Part shown: positions 35,127 to 43,423 of the stretch, in pieces | How the letters are laid out: the number at the start of each line of letters is the position of its first letter | How positions within the stretch are numbered: position 1 is the stretch's first letter | Assembly: GCF_000620145.1 (NCBI RefSeq) | Contig: NZ_KK211084.1 | Span: 1-64,000, forward strand | DNA length: 64,000 nucleotides | Direction of reading: 5' to 3' | From: Deefgea rivuli DSM 18356 | Lineage (GTDB): Bacteria; Pseudomonadota; Gammaproteobacteria; Burkholderiales; Chitinibacteraceae | The notes under the pieces: generated by a model | Seen by the model: the letters and a program-made list of their open reading frames with translations, nothing else | Database searches by the model: none | Told to the model about the DNA's origin: nothing | Position numbers and translations under genes: made by a program

Positions 35127-35361
35127 GAATCATCCTCGATCTAATTTTGCCGATATTTTAACAAGATAATGTCGCCTAAGGGGTTCAATCACTCGAATAC
35201 GCGCTGATTTCAGTCATTCTTGCATTACAACTTTCAAATAAAAACAGCCTGATTTCAGTAAAAGTACATCGTTTCAGCTGAATCAAAGAAGATTTCATTA
35301 AAGACAGCATATAATCCATACCTAAACACGCATCCAAACACTCTTAGGTTTTAGCGCGCCA

Positions 35362-36729
35362 GTGGAAATCCGCATACACGTTCTCAAGTTGCAACTCGGC
35401 CAGTTCGTCTGTGAACTCGATCGGCCTTGGCTTGATACGCCCTTTCTGATGCAAGGTTTTTTGCTCGAAACCCAGCAACAAATCGAGCTACTGCTTGAGC
35501 ATTGCGAATACGTCACCCTCGACTTAGCGCGCTCAAATGGCGGCATCGCGCAGTGGACTGCGTTGCTGGCGGAAACGAAAAAAGCACAGCACAACGCCAA
35601 ACTCAGGCGTAATCCACAAATTGAACAATCACTTAGCGCCGAACAAAAAAACGAACGCCTGAATATTTTGCGTGAATTACGCCGTCTTTTTTCTGCATGG
35701 CGGCAGCAACCCAATAGCAGCAGCCCCAGTGGCATTACACGTAAGCATGAAGCCAAAATCATTCTCTACGACGACACTGCGGCCGTAGAACAAGAAATCA
35801 AAGCTGCCACTAGCTCGCACCAAGGCGCGCAACGCTTTGTACTGAGCCTCATGGAATCGGTGCGGCAAGATTTGCAGCCCAAAGTCGAAGAAGTCAACGA
35901 GGTCGTTTCTGATCTGGTTAGCTCAATTATTCGCAATCCGAATGCACTGCTCTGGCTCACCCAGCTCAAAGATCGCGATCAATACACCTACGCGCATTCG
36001 ATTGATTCAGCCGTGTATATGCTGGCCTTTGGTCGACATCTGGGCTACCCACGTGAAGAGCTACAAAAACTCGGCATGGCGGGCTTGATGCTCGATGTCG
36101 GAAAAATGAAATTACCACCTGAACTACTGACGCGCACTGGGCGCTATACGCCGGGTGAATTCATGCTGATGAAAACGCATGTCAATCATAGCCTCGATAT
36201 TTTAGGGCAAATGGATGGTATTCCAATTGATGTGTTTGATATGGTCGCGCGCCATCACGAACGCTACGACGGCAGCGGTTATCCACTGGGCTTGAAAGCC
36301 GAGCGCATCGGCATTTTTGGCAGTATGGCGGGGATTGTGGATTGCTTTACCGCGCTGACCAGTGATCGCAGTTATTCCAACGCCAAATCGGCGCACGAAG
36401 CGCTGCAACTGATGTACAAATGGAGTGAGCGCTACTTTCATCCGGCTTTAATTGAACAATTTTCGCAATGCGTGGGGATTTTTCATGTCGGCACATTGGT
36501 CGAACTGTCGACCGGCGAAGTCGGTATTGTGATTGGGCAAAATCGCGTACGTCGCCTCAAGCCCAAATTACTGATTATCCTCGGCCCCGACAAACACCCC
36601 TATGCTCGGCCGCACACACTGGATTTAATTAGTAACCCTAGCCTACCCAGTGGATTGCCAATCAGTATCCGCTGTGAACTGCCACGGGGCTCACATAATA
36701 TCGATCCGCGAGAGTTTTTTTTGGAGTAA
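35362..36729 (+). CDS. HD-GYP domain protein with DUF3391, lacking the HD histidine
   Basis: A 455-residue cyclic-di-GMP phosphodiesterase homologue. Residues 1-130 form a DUF3391 domain (FVCELDRPWLDTPFLMQGF). Residues ~195-385 are the HD-GYP domain: YAHSIDSAVYML, KTHVNHSLDIL, ARHHERYDGSGYPLGL and IVDCFTALTSDRSYS. Position 244, where the HD dyad His should be, is Leu (AGLMLDVGK), although Asp245 and the HHE and GYP motifs are kept. The metal site is thus altered, and activity may be reduced or changed. Translation starts at GTG with a poor ribosome-binding site; the DUF3391 alignment supports it. The EAL gene follows 386 bases later, beyond two repeat elements. Confidence 0.85.
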   Translation: MEIRIHVLKLQLGQFVCELDRPWLDTPFLMQGFLLETQQQIELLLEHCEYVTLDLARSNGGIAQWTALLAETKKAQHNAKLRRNPQIEQSLSAEQKNERLNILRELRRLFSAWRQQPNSSSPSGITRKHEAKIILYDDTAAVEQEIKAATSSHQGAQRFVLSLMESVRQDLQPKVEEVNEVVSDLVSSIIRNPNALLWLTQLKDRDQYTYAHSIDSAVYMLAFGRHLGYPREELQKLGMAGLMLDVGKMKLPPELLTRTGRYTPGEFMLMKTHVNHSLDILGQMDGIPIDVFDMVARHHERYDGSGYPLGLKAERIGIFGSMAGIVDCFTALTSDRSYSNAKSAHEALQLMYKWSERYFHPALIEQFSQCVGIFHVGTLVELSTGEVGIVIGQNRVRRLKPKLLIILGPDKHPYARPHTLDLISNPSLPSGLPISIRCELPRGSHNIDPREFFLE

Positions 36730-36733
36730 CTTA

Positions 36734-36998
36734 GGGTCTGTTGACGTTCGGTTTGCGAATCGCGTTTGTGCTTATTTTGGCCTGAAACAAGGCACAAAAC
36801 GCGAAGCATGGTCATTCTATTCCAGCGTTTTGTAACGCAGTGTCAGGCCAAAAGCAGCCAAACCCGAAGGGCTGGGCGCTTTTCGCGGAATCTCTGCGTT
36901 AATCCGTGCTCGAATAGCTGGCTATGCTTCGCACGAATTGCCTTGATCTGCCGCGAAAATCGCTCCAGCGCGATCGTAAACCAAACGTCAACAGACCC
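36734..36998. mobile_element. 265-bp MITE-like element flanked by TA
   Basis: Begins GGGTCTGTTGACGTT and ends with the inverse AACGTCAACAGACCC, giving about 20-base terminal inverted repeats with one mismatch (GGTTT continues inward). TA dinucleotides flank both ends (36732-36733 and 36999-37000), as for IS630/Tc1-type insertions. No transposase is encoded. A short minus-strand frame crosses it and is not considered a gene. Confidence 0.8.
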
Positions 36999-37003
36999 TA
37001 GTA

Positions 37004-37103
37004 AAGCAAAAGTTCTCCAGCATCGTTGTAGCTGCTTGCCGTAATAAATATAGTATCTGCGGGCGCTACGCCTCGCTGGAAAATTTTTGCACGAGTACTT
37101 ATT
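37004..37103. repeat. Dispersed GCAAAA-ended repeat, copy 2
   Basis: Starts AGCAAAAGTTCTCCAGCATCG and ends AAAATTTTTGCACGAGTAC. Lies back-to-back with the MITE-like element, six bases away, directly upstream of the EAL gene. Confidence 0.75.
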
Positions 37104-37115
37104 TGGGAGTAAACC

Positions 37116-38369
37116 ATGCCGAGATTCAGCCAAGCTAGCGACCTCGCCGAAATTGAAACTCAGCAAGCGCGACTTTTCGATATTGCACTTGCCGCCACGC
37201 AGCAGGAACGGCATTGCGGCCTTTTACACCTTGAATTACGCCACCGTCCACACATGCCACAGCGGACATCGGCGCTCAAATTAATGGCGCAAACGTTGCA
37301 GCCGATGCTGCGCGAACGCGATCAACTGTTTCAGATTGATAATCAAACCTTGGGTTTACTACTGCCTAATATTGCGGGGATCAGCCACGCCATATTGGCC
37401 GCGAATCGCGCTCAGGTTTTGCTAGGCGATACGCCTGATGCGCCAGTGCGTTTGCACCCGCACATTGGCATTGCGATTTATCCCGAGCATGGTGAAAACA
37501 TGCCCGATTTACTCAATGCTGCCAGTATTGCAGCAAGGGAATTCGGTCAGGAAAATATTGGCATCTACGACAGCGAAAGAGACTGGCTAGGCACACAAAT
37601 GGCGCGCTTAGAAACGCCGCTGCGCGAAGCATTGGCACAAAACCGCTTCCACCTCGCCTTCCAGCCCAAAGTGAGTTGCAGCACGCAAAAGGTCACTGGT
37701 GCTGAGATTTTATTGCGCTGGGATGATGAACTGCTGGGCAGCGTGCCACCCGATCAAATCGTCAGCGTGGCTGAACACCTTGGCCTGATGGATACGCTCA
37801 CACGCTGGGTGATTCAATCTGGGCTGCGGCAATTTGCCCAGCTAAGAGATGCAGGATTTAGCGGCAATATGAGCTTAAACCTGTGCCCTAGTAATCTATC
37901 CGACACCAGCTTAGCGGAGTATATCGCCAACGCCCTTGATTTATGGCGTATACCAGCCAATACCCTAATACTAGAGATCACCGAATCGGCGCTCATTGAA
38001 GACCTCGAGGCCGCGCTAAAACAACTTTACCAGCTTAAAGCAATGGGCTGCCTGTTGGCGCTCGACGACTTTGGCACCGGTTATTCGTCCTTGTCTTACC
38101 TTAAACGCCTGCCCATTGATGAACTCAAAATCGACCGGAGTTTTATCAAAACCATTGAAGATTCCAGCAAAGACGCCGCCATTGTGCAAAGTATTATTGA
38201 GCTAGCGCACCGGCTCGACCTCAGTGTGACCGCCGAAGGCGTGGAAGACATTGCCGGCGTTGAATTTCTGCAACAACATCATTGCGACACCATTCAAGGC
38301 TTTTTTTACAGCCGCCCTCTGACGTTTGACGCGTTTAAAACGTTCTACCAACAATCGGAATCCGCTTAA
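37116..38369 (+). CDS. EAL-domain cyclic-di-GMP phosphodiesterase with degenerate GGDEF-like domain
   Basis: A 417-residue cytoplasmic protein. The first ~160 residues resemble a GGDEF fold without the GGDEF motif. Residues ~175-410 are a complete EAL domain. The signature reads EIL instead of EAL (GAEILLRW), but the catalytic Glu stays. Other ligands are in NLCPSNL, LEITESALIED, ALDDFGTGYSSL, KIDRSFI and TAEGVED. An active phosphodiesterase is likely. The start ATG at 37116 follows GGGAG. It overlaps dgt by one base (TAATG), so those two are coupled, whereas the upstream HD-GYP gene is separated by two repeat elements. Confidence 0.88.
   Translation: MPRFSQASDLAEIETQQARLFDIALAATQQERHCGLLHLELRHRPHMPQRTSALKLMAQTLQPMLRERDQLFQIDNQTLGLLLPNIAGISHAILAANRAQVLLGDTPDAPVRLHPHIGIAIYPEHGENMPDLLNAASIAAREFGQENIGIYDSERDWLGTQMARLETPLREALAQNRFHLAFQPKVSCSTQKVTGAEILLRWDDELLGSVPPDQIVSVAEHLGLMDTLTRWVIQSGLRQFAQLRDAGFSGNMSLNLCPSNLSDTSLAEYIANALDLWRIPANTLILEITESALIEDLEAALKQLYQLKAMGCLLALDDFGTGYSSLSYLKRLPIDELKIDRSFIKTIEDSSKDAAIVQSIIELAHRLDLSVTAEGVEDIAGVEFLQQHHCDTIQGFFYSRPLTFDAFKTFYQQSESA
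37918..37964. repeat. 47-bp dyad site AGTATATCGC...GCCAATACC (inside the EAL gene)
   Basis: Exact spacing, one mismatch at the outermost left base, in conserved EAL-coding DNA. Confidence 0.55.
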
Positions 38370-39688
38370 TGAATTGGCAAGACCTCCTATCAGCCAACCG
38401 TCTCGGCGTCGCCGATCGCCTACTGCCCGATATCGAAGCCGGTCGCAGCAACTACCATAAAGATCACGACCGCATTGTGTTTTGCTCGCCGTTTCGCCGC
38501 ATGGGGCGCAAAACACAAGTTCACCCGATGACCGAGAACGATCACGTCCACACGCGCCTTACGCACAGCATCGAAGTCGCCTGCGTAGGTCGCAGCTTGG
38601 GCGTCTTAATTGGCGAGCAACTCAAAGGCCGCCTACCCAGCCACGTCAGCGCCTACGATTTAGGCGGCATTGTGCAAGCGGCGTGCCTCGCACACGACAT
38701 TGGCAATCCGCCCTTTGGCCACGCTGGTGAATATGCAATTCGCGATTGGTTTCGCCGCCCCGAACAAGCCTATTTAATGCAAACGCTCACTGCGGCCGAA
38801 CGACGCGACTTAATGACCTATGAAGGTAACGCGCAAGGTTTTCGCATCATTACGCAACTCGAAAATCATCGCTTCGAAGGCGGCCTACGCCTCACCTATG
38901 CCACGCTAGGCACAACACTGAAGTACCCGTGGAGCAGCGAATACGCAGGTAGCAAAGGGAAATTTAGTTGCTACGAATCTGAGCTCAACATCCTCGAAAC
39001 CGTCGCCAATGAGCTGGGGCTGCCACTCATCGGCGAAAACAAATGGGCGCGGCATCCGCTGTCCTACTTGATGGAAGCTTCGGATGATATTTGCTACGCG
39101 ATTTTGGATTTAGAAGACGGCATTGAAATCGGCACGCTGCCGTTTGAAACGGTCGAGCCGCTATTACTGAAAATTTGTGGCGGCGAAACCAGCCTCTTGC
39201 AACTCGAAGTCGCCGCAGCGCCATCAACGCGGCGCAAAATTTCACTACTACGCGGTAAAGCGATTGATCGCTGCATCCGCGATGTCGCCGAAACTTTTAT
39301 GACGCATTACGAGCGCATTATGGAAGGCACGTATCAAGGCGATTTGCTCAACGATTGCCCATCCGGCATGCGGCTCGGCCTGCAAGAAGCCAAGCAACTC
39401 GCGCGCGATAAGATTTTTAACGAACGCCGAAAAATCGAAATTGAAGTTGGCTCGTTCACTTGCTTAGAGATTTTGTTGAATGCGTTTTGTAAAGCGGCCT
39501 ATGAGCAACACGTTAGTGCTGAAATGCCATTCAGAATGCGCCGTGTGCTGGATTTAATGGACTACAACGCGCCGAAAAAAGAATGGCCGCTGTATGATAC
39601 CTACCGCCGCGTACTCGATTTCATCGGTGGCATGACCGACAATTATGCGACGTATCTTGCGCAACAGGTTGGTGGTATGGGGCGCTAA
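38369..39688 (+). CDS. dgt: Deoxyguanosinetriphosphate triphosphohydrolase-like protein
   Basis: A 439-residue HD-superfamily dNTPase that removes triphosphate from dGTP or other dNTPs. The HD metal site is RLTHSIEVA ... CLAHDIGNPPFGHAGE, with later YEGNAQGFRI and SDDICYAILDLEDG. These motifs are standard for the Dgt/SAMHD-like family. Substrate specificity is not set by sequence alone. The ATG overlaps the stop of the EAL gene, so expression is coupled to it. The next gene, waaC, converges from the right, and a 47-bp dyad site lies between them. Confidence 0.93.
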   Translation: MNWQDLLSANRLGVADRLLPDIEAGRSNYHKDHDRIVFCSPFRRMGRKTQVHPMTENDHVHTRLTHSIEVACVGRSLGVLIGEQLKGRLPSHVSAYDLGGIVQAACLAHDIGNPPFGHAGEYAIRDWFRRPEQAYLMQTLTAAERRDLMTYEGNAQGFRIITQLENHRFEGGLRLTYATLGTTLKYPWSSEYAGSKGKFSCYESELNILETVANELGLPLIGENKWARHPLSYLMEASDDICYAILDLEDGIEIGTLPFETVEPLLLKICGGETSLLQLEVAAAPSTRRKISLLRGKAIDRCIRDVAETFMTHYERIMEGTYQGDLLNDCPSGMRLGLQEAKQLARDKIFNERRKIEIEVGSFTCLEILLNAFCKAAYEQHVSAEMPFRMRRVLDLMDYNAPKKEWPLYDTYRRVLDFIGGMTDNYATYLAQQVGGMGR

Positions 39689-39721
39689 GAATCTAGCGGG
39701 TACATCACTGGCTTACATAGG

Positions 39722-39768
39722 GGTATCTTGCTATAGAGCCTATCAAATAAAATCTACACACAAATACC
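39722..39768. repeat. 47-bp dyad site GGTATCTTG...CAAATACC
   Basis: Perfect arms, extended outward to TAGGGGTAT / ATACCCCTA. The outward CTA at 39770-39772 is the waaC stop codon. Confidence 0.88.
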
Positions 39769-39769
39769 C

Positions 39770-40714
39770 CTACAATCCCATCGCGGCAAGTACTTGTACT
39801 GGCTCAGGAATCACGCCATTGCCACCCAAGGAATGGGCGTTTTGCTTCCAATACGGATGGTAAGTTGTCGAATCGGTAACGGTATACAGCGCCACGGTAG
39901 CCCGCTCAAGGCTTTCCGCCAAATGCGTCATACCGGTATCCACCCCGATACTCCATTCGGCACCTGAAATCAGGCTGGCAACCTGGGCAATCGTCAATTT
40001 GGGAGCTACCACCGCTTGCTTTAATTGTGCCGCCAAATGCTCAGCAAAAGCTTGTTCAGCGGCATTCCCCCAAGGCAAGATGGCCGCCAAACCGTGTTGC
40101 TCCAAAGCCTGCAGCAAGCTCAACCAATGCGCCATCGGCCAGTATTTCCCCTCGCCAGAAGTCGCAAAAAACGCCATCACATAGCGCCCTTTCTGCAAAT
40201 TCAAGGCGGGCAGTGACACCTGCAAATTAAATTCTGGCGTGCCGCTAGGACGATAATTAAGCGCCTGAGCCGCGTATTCTCGATACCACTCAATAGCGGG
40301 CAGCTTTGGATCGGGCGACACTTGGCTTGTGTAGGCGAAGCGCGCCTCCAACTCACCCAAACGATAAGTCGGCGGGCCAATAATCCGATCCGCCCGCGCT
40401 ATTTTGCTCAGTAAGGCGCTTTTAATCATGCCATGGCAATCGAGGACGAGATCATATTTTGCAAGTCGCAGCGTTTTGATCGCATTTAAAACACCGCGCA
40501 ACAAAGTACGACGAGATTGTTTTTTAAACCCGCGCAATGGAATTGCAATCACGCGATCAATCGCTGGATGCAGCGCAGGCAATTCGGCAAAACTGCTATC
40601 AACCAACCAGTCAATTTGCAACTTTGGATATTGGCGGCGAATATCACTAATCATAGGCAATACAAATAAAATGTCCCCTAACGATGTGAGCTTGCTAATC
40701 AAAATTCTCTTCAT
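39770..40714 (-). CDS. waaC: Lipopolysaccharide heptosyltransferase I
   Basis: A 314-residue GT9-family glycosyltransferase that adds the first L-glycero-D-manno-heptose to Kdo2-lipid A, at the cytoplasmic side of the inner membrane. The start MKRILISKLTSLGDILFVLP is diagnostic (R-I-x-K-x-S-S/T-L-G-D). The C-terminal donor-site region has GVDTGMTHLAESL. The presence of gmhB for heptose synthesis 3 kb away supports a heptose-containing core. The stop codon lies in the outer edge of a 47-bp dyad site. Confidence 0.93.
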   Translation of the reverse strand: MKRILISKLTSLGDILFVLPMISDIRRQYPKLQIDWLVDSSFAELPALHPAIDRVIAIPLRGFKKQSRRTLLRGVLNAIKTLRLAKYDLVLDCHGMIKSALLSKIARADRIIGPPTYRLGELEARFAYTSQVSPDPKLPAIEWYREYAAQALNYRPSGTPEFNLQVSLPALNLQKGRYVMAFFATSGEGKYWPMAHWLSLLQALEQHGLAAILPWGNAAEQAFAEHLAAQLKQAVVAPKLTIAQVASLISGAEWSIGVDTGMTHLAESLERATVALYTVTDSTTYHPYWKQNAHSLGGNGVIPEPVQVLAAMGL

Positions 40715-40804
40715 GAAGCGACCTAGTAAATTGACCTATCGCTCGACGCCAGCGTGGCTTTCACAGACAATCGGGCTCCAGCACACAGAAATAAACGACG
40801 AACC

Positions 40805-41095
40805 ATGAAATATACCACTCTCCTCTATTGCGGCGGCGCACTACTTTTAAACGGCTGTGCCGTTGTCACCACCGCAGCAGTCGTTGGCTCGGCCGCGGTG
40901 AGTGTCACCACAACCGCCGTCGGGTTGACTTACGATGCGACCAAAGCGATGGCGACAGGAACTTATGCGGTAGGTGAAATGGCGGTGGATGCGATGTCGA
41001 GCCCGACGGCTTCACCAAGCCCAGCAGCGCCAAGCAGCAGCACCGCGCCCGATCATCAGCAGCATGAAGTTGAAATCCATCGCGTCAGCGAATAA
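40805..41095 (+). CDS. Small Ala/Thr-rich lipoprotein
   Basis: A 96-residue predicted lipoprotein. The signal peptide ends in the lipobox LLNGC (Cys at about residue 18). The mature part begins AVVTTAAVVGSAAVSVTTTAVG and continues to a Pro/Ser/Ala-rich tail with HHQQHE-like charged end. Similar short lipoproteins are common in Neisseriales and have no known role. ATG at 40805 is chosen; a GTG-started longer frame from 40754 would bury the signal peptide. It is divergent from waaC and followed by a dispersed repeat. Confidence 0.75.
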   Translation: MKYTTLLYCGGALLLNGCAVVTTAAVVGSAAVSVTTTAVGLTYDATKAMATGTYAVGEMAVDAMSSPTASPSPAAPSSSTAPDHQQHEVEIHRVSE

Positions 41096-41100
41096 AAAGT

Positions 41101-41199
41101 AATCGTGCAAAAATTTTATAACACGGCGGGCAAGCCGCAGGCAGTACACACGTACGACAAGGCGAGCCAACGATGCTAGAAGACTTTTGCTTATCTACT
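41101..41199. repeat. Dispersed GCAAAA-ended repeat, copy 3
   Basis: Reverse-oriented relative to the copy at 37004. Contains CGTTGGCTCGCCTTGTCGTAC and TGCCTGCGGCTTGCC cores. Its right end runs up to the metallopeptidase stop codon. Confidence 0.8.
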
Positions 41200-41202
41200 T
41201 AT

Positions 41203-41895
41203 TCATTCCCACGCCAACAAAGTATGGCCGTGCTGTTTCAGCCAAGCACGCTCGGTTTTCCAGTCTGGGCAGGCGCGCTCAACAATCGCCCAGAATCGCG
41301 CGGAATGGTTCATTTCGAGCAAATGCGCCAACTCATGAATCACCACATAGTCAATCACACTGGCAGGCGCTTGCATCAGCCGCCAACTGAGTCGAATGTC
41401 GCCGTTTGACGTGCAACTGCCCCAACGCGTTTTGGCCGATGACAAAATCAACTGCCGTGGCTGCAAAGCCATGCGTTCAGCCCACAGCGCGAGCCGCTCA
41501 GCAAAATAGGGTTTGGCTGAACGTTGGTAAAAACGAATCAGCGCAGGGGCGATTTTTTGCTCGTTGGCAGCGCAAAGGTAAAGCGTGTCTTCGGTGAGTT
41601 TGACTCGTAACGCCGCTTGCAACAGACGCGGCTCGCCCAGCCACAAGGCGCTTGCGCCCCATTGCAGAATGGGCGATTCAATTGGTGTAGGACGGGTTTC
41701 ACGTTCAAGGAGTTTGGCGCGTATCCACGCCAATTTGAGTTGAATCACGCGCTCAGCTTCAGCCAGCGGCGCGCGTTGCGGCAAAATAATCGTCAGCCCT
41801 GCAGCATCGATTTTTAAACCAATGCTACGCCGACGCGGGCTGCGCTGAAGCGTATAGGGTATATCGCCAGAAGCGAATTTAAACAATGCCTGCAT
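41203..41895 (-). CDS. YgjP-type (DUF45) zinc metallopeptidase
   Basis: A 230-residue protein of the M48-like DUF45/YgjP family. The zinc site is IHELAHLLEMNHSARFW (HExxH plus a downstream His). The preceding block RWGSCTSNGDIRLSWRL is diagnostic for the family. It is cytoplasmic and its substrate is unknown. It follows plsC on the same strand in the order glyQ-glyS-gmhB-plsC-DUF45 common in betaproteobacteria. Its start codon lies inside a 47-bp dyad site, so the first 12 or so residues are encoded by that site. Confidence 0.88.
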   Translation of the reverse strand: MQALFKFASGDIPYTLQRSPRRRSIGLKIDAAGLTIILPQRAPLAEAERVIQLKLAWIRAKLLERETRPTPIESPILQWGASALWLGEPRLLQAALRVKLTEDTLYLCAANEQKIAPALIRFYQRSAKPYFAERLALWAERMALQPRQLILSSAKTRWGSCTSNGDIRLSWRLMQAPASVIDYVVIHELAHLLEMNHSARFWAIVERACPDWKTERAWLKQHGHTLLAWE

Positions 41896-41904
41896 AGATA
41901 TACT
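41858..41904. repeat. 47-bp dyad site GGTATATCGCC...GATATACT spanning a start codon
   Basis: Contains the metallopeptidase start (41893-41895). In reverse, its first 20 bases resemble the copy at 53798 (both ATC-ATGCAG-CATT with inner variation). One mismatch at the outermost right base. Confidence 0.7.
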
Positions 41905-41985
41905 GCCGTAGTGTATTAGAGCTAAGGAATTGCAGCGCTATTTACTTTGACGTATAGAACGGTGCAATCGCGCAGCTCTGGCACC

Positions 41986-42717
41986 CTAAGCCTTCTTATA
42001 GCACGGCCCGCGGCCAGTGATTTCTTCCATTTGCCCTTCGATCCAGCCTTCTACTTCTTGCATTAAAGCGAGGGAGTTTTTATCTTCGGGGCGAATCGGT
42101 GCGCCGATGCGAACGGTGATTTCACCGGGCCATTTTAAGAAGGAATTTTTCGGCCAAAACTCGCCCGAATTCATCGCCACCGGCACAATCGGCACATTCA
42201 AATCTTTGGCCAAACGCGCGCCGCCTTGCTTGTACTGGCCGCGTTCGCCCGGTTTAATCCGTGTGCCTTCGGGGAAAATGACAATCCACAAACCTTTAGC
42301 AAGCCGGTCTTTACCCTGCTCCATCAATTGCCGCTGCGCCTGTGCACGTTGGCCGCGATCAATCGCAATCGGTGATGTGGTCGCTAGCGCCCAGCCAAAA
42401 AACGGCATTTTAAGCAACTCGCGTTTCATGACCCACACTTGCGGTGGGAAAATCAATTGCAGCGCCATCGTTTCCCACGCTGATTGATGTTTGCACATAA
42501 TCATCATGGGCTCAGCGGGGATATTTTCCGCGCCTTCAACTTTAAATTTCAGGCCGCAGGTAATGTGCAGCCATTTCAATAAAATCACCGACCACAGCCG
42601 GATAATTCGATTTCGCGTAATGGGTGGCAAAGGCAAGATCGCAATCGCGATTAAAGTGAACAACGGCGTAATCAAAACCACGAGCAGCCAATACAAAATC
42701 GAGCGAAACCAAATCAT
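41986..42717 (-). CDS. plsC: 1-acyl-sn-glycerol-3-phosphate acyltransferase
   Basis: A 243-residue inner-membrane acyltransferase making phosphatidic acid from lysophosphatidic acid. One or two N-terminal membrane segments (about residues 7-28) precede the acyltransferase blocks: KHQSAWET (an HxxxxD/E motif with Glu in place of Asp, common in this subfamily), FPEGTRIKPG, and a VPIVPVAMNSG block. It sits between gmhB and the YgjP peptidase in a minus-strand run. Confidence 0.92.
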   Translation of the reverse strand: MIWFRSILYWLLVVLITPLFTLIAIAILPLPPITRNRIIRLWSVILLKWLHITCGLKFKVEGAENIPAEPMMIMCKHQSAWETMALQLIFPPQVWVMKRELLKMPFFGWALATTSPIAIDRGQRAQAQRQLMEQGKDRLAKGLWIVIFPEGTRIKPGERGQYKQGGARLAKDLNVPIVPVAMNSGEFWPKNSFLKWPGEITVRIGAPIRPEDKNSLALMQEVEGWIEGQMEEITGRGPCYKKA

Positions 42718-42778
42718 TTGAGAACCTGTGAGGCGTTAGAAATAAGGCATGAAGGGGAAAAGATTCATCCCTCACACG

Positions 42779-43327
42779 TCACTCTTCACGTATTCCATAC
42801 AATAAATAATCCGCAACAGCGGCCAAATCATCAAATACGGGAGTCCCAGCGGGAAGATCAGCACTCAATTCCGCTTTCGCGCCATTGCCCGTGCGCACCA
42901 GCAAAGCGCGACCACCGGCAGAATTCACCGCAGCTAAATCGCGCAATGAATCGCCGACCATATAGCAATCTTTGGGCTCAACACGAAAGCGCTTAGCAAT
43001 ATCCAGCACCAAACCCGGTGCGGGTTTACGGCAAGCACAGCCCATATCGGGTGCATGCGGGCAAAAAAATACCGCATCAATATGCCCGCCCACGTGGTGA
43101 ATCGCTTTGTGCATTTTGGCGTGAATGCGGTTCAGCATCGCCACATCAATAATGCCCCGGCCAATGCAGCTTTGATTGGTCGCGACGACTAAAGTCCAGC
43201 CCGCGCGAGTCAGCTCACCAATTGCGTTCAAACTCCCCGCAATCGGCAGCCATTCTTCGGGCGATTTAATGAAATCAGGACGATCTTCATTGATAACGCC
43301 ATCACGATCTAAAATCAGCAGTTTCAT
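42779..43327 (-). CDS. gmhB: D-glycero-D-manno-heptose-1,7-bisphosphate 7-phosphatase
   Basis: A 182-residue HAD phosphatase in ADP-heptose synthesis for the lipopolysaccharide core. The catalytic motif is LDRDGVINEDRPDF, with a later NQSCIGRG block. Zinc ligands appear as CPHAPDMGCACRKP, and motif III/IV as MVGDSLRDL. I chose ATG at 43327, which gives the standard MKLLILDRDG start, over an ATG 12 bases upstream. The upstream spacer to glyS is filled by a nearly perfect 22-base inverted repeat. Confidence 0.95.
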   Translation of the reverse strand: MKLLILDRDGVINEDRPDFIKSPEEWLPIAGSLNAIGELTRAGWTLVVATNQSCIGRGIIDVAMLNRIHAKMHKAIHHVGGHIDAVFFCPHAPDMGCACRKPAPGLVLDIAKRFRVEPKDCYMVGDSLRDLAAVNSAGGRALLVRTGNGAKAELSADLPAGTPVFDDLAAVADYLLYGIREE

Positions 43328-43339
43328 TGCATCGTCCAT

Positions 43340-43409
43340 GTAGGGTGGGCTTTAGCCCACCGCGTCAGTCTAAAAATAGGCGACACTGGTGGGCTAAAGC
43401 CCACCCTAC
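43340..43409. repeat. Long inverted repeat with GGTGGGCTTTAGCCCACC arms
   Basis: Left arm 43340-43361 (GTAGGGTGGGCTTTAGCC...) and right arm 43388-43409 are exact reverse complements. Each arm is itself an 18-base palindrome (GGTGGGCTTTAGCCCACC or its reverse). It lies between glyS and gmhB, and could form a large hairpin or cruciform. Confidence 0.92.
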
Positions 43410-43423
43410 GCCCGAAGCTCAAA

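Noticed and set aside
36843-37214. 123-codon minus-strand frame across the MITE-like element and second repeat
   Set aside because: Composed of repeat DNA from two unrelated elements and extends into the EAL gene; not a credible protein.
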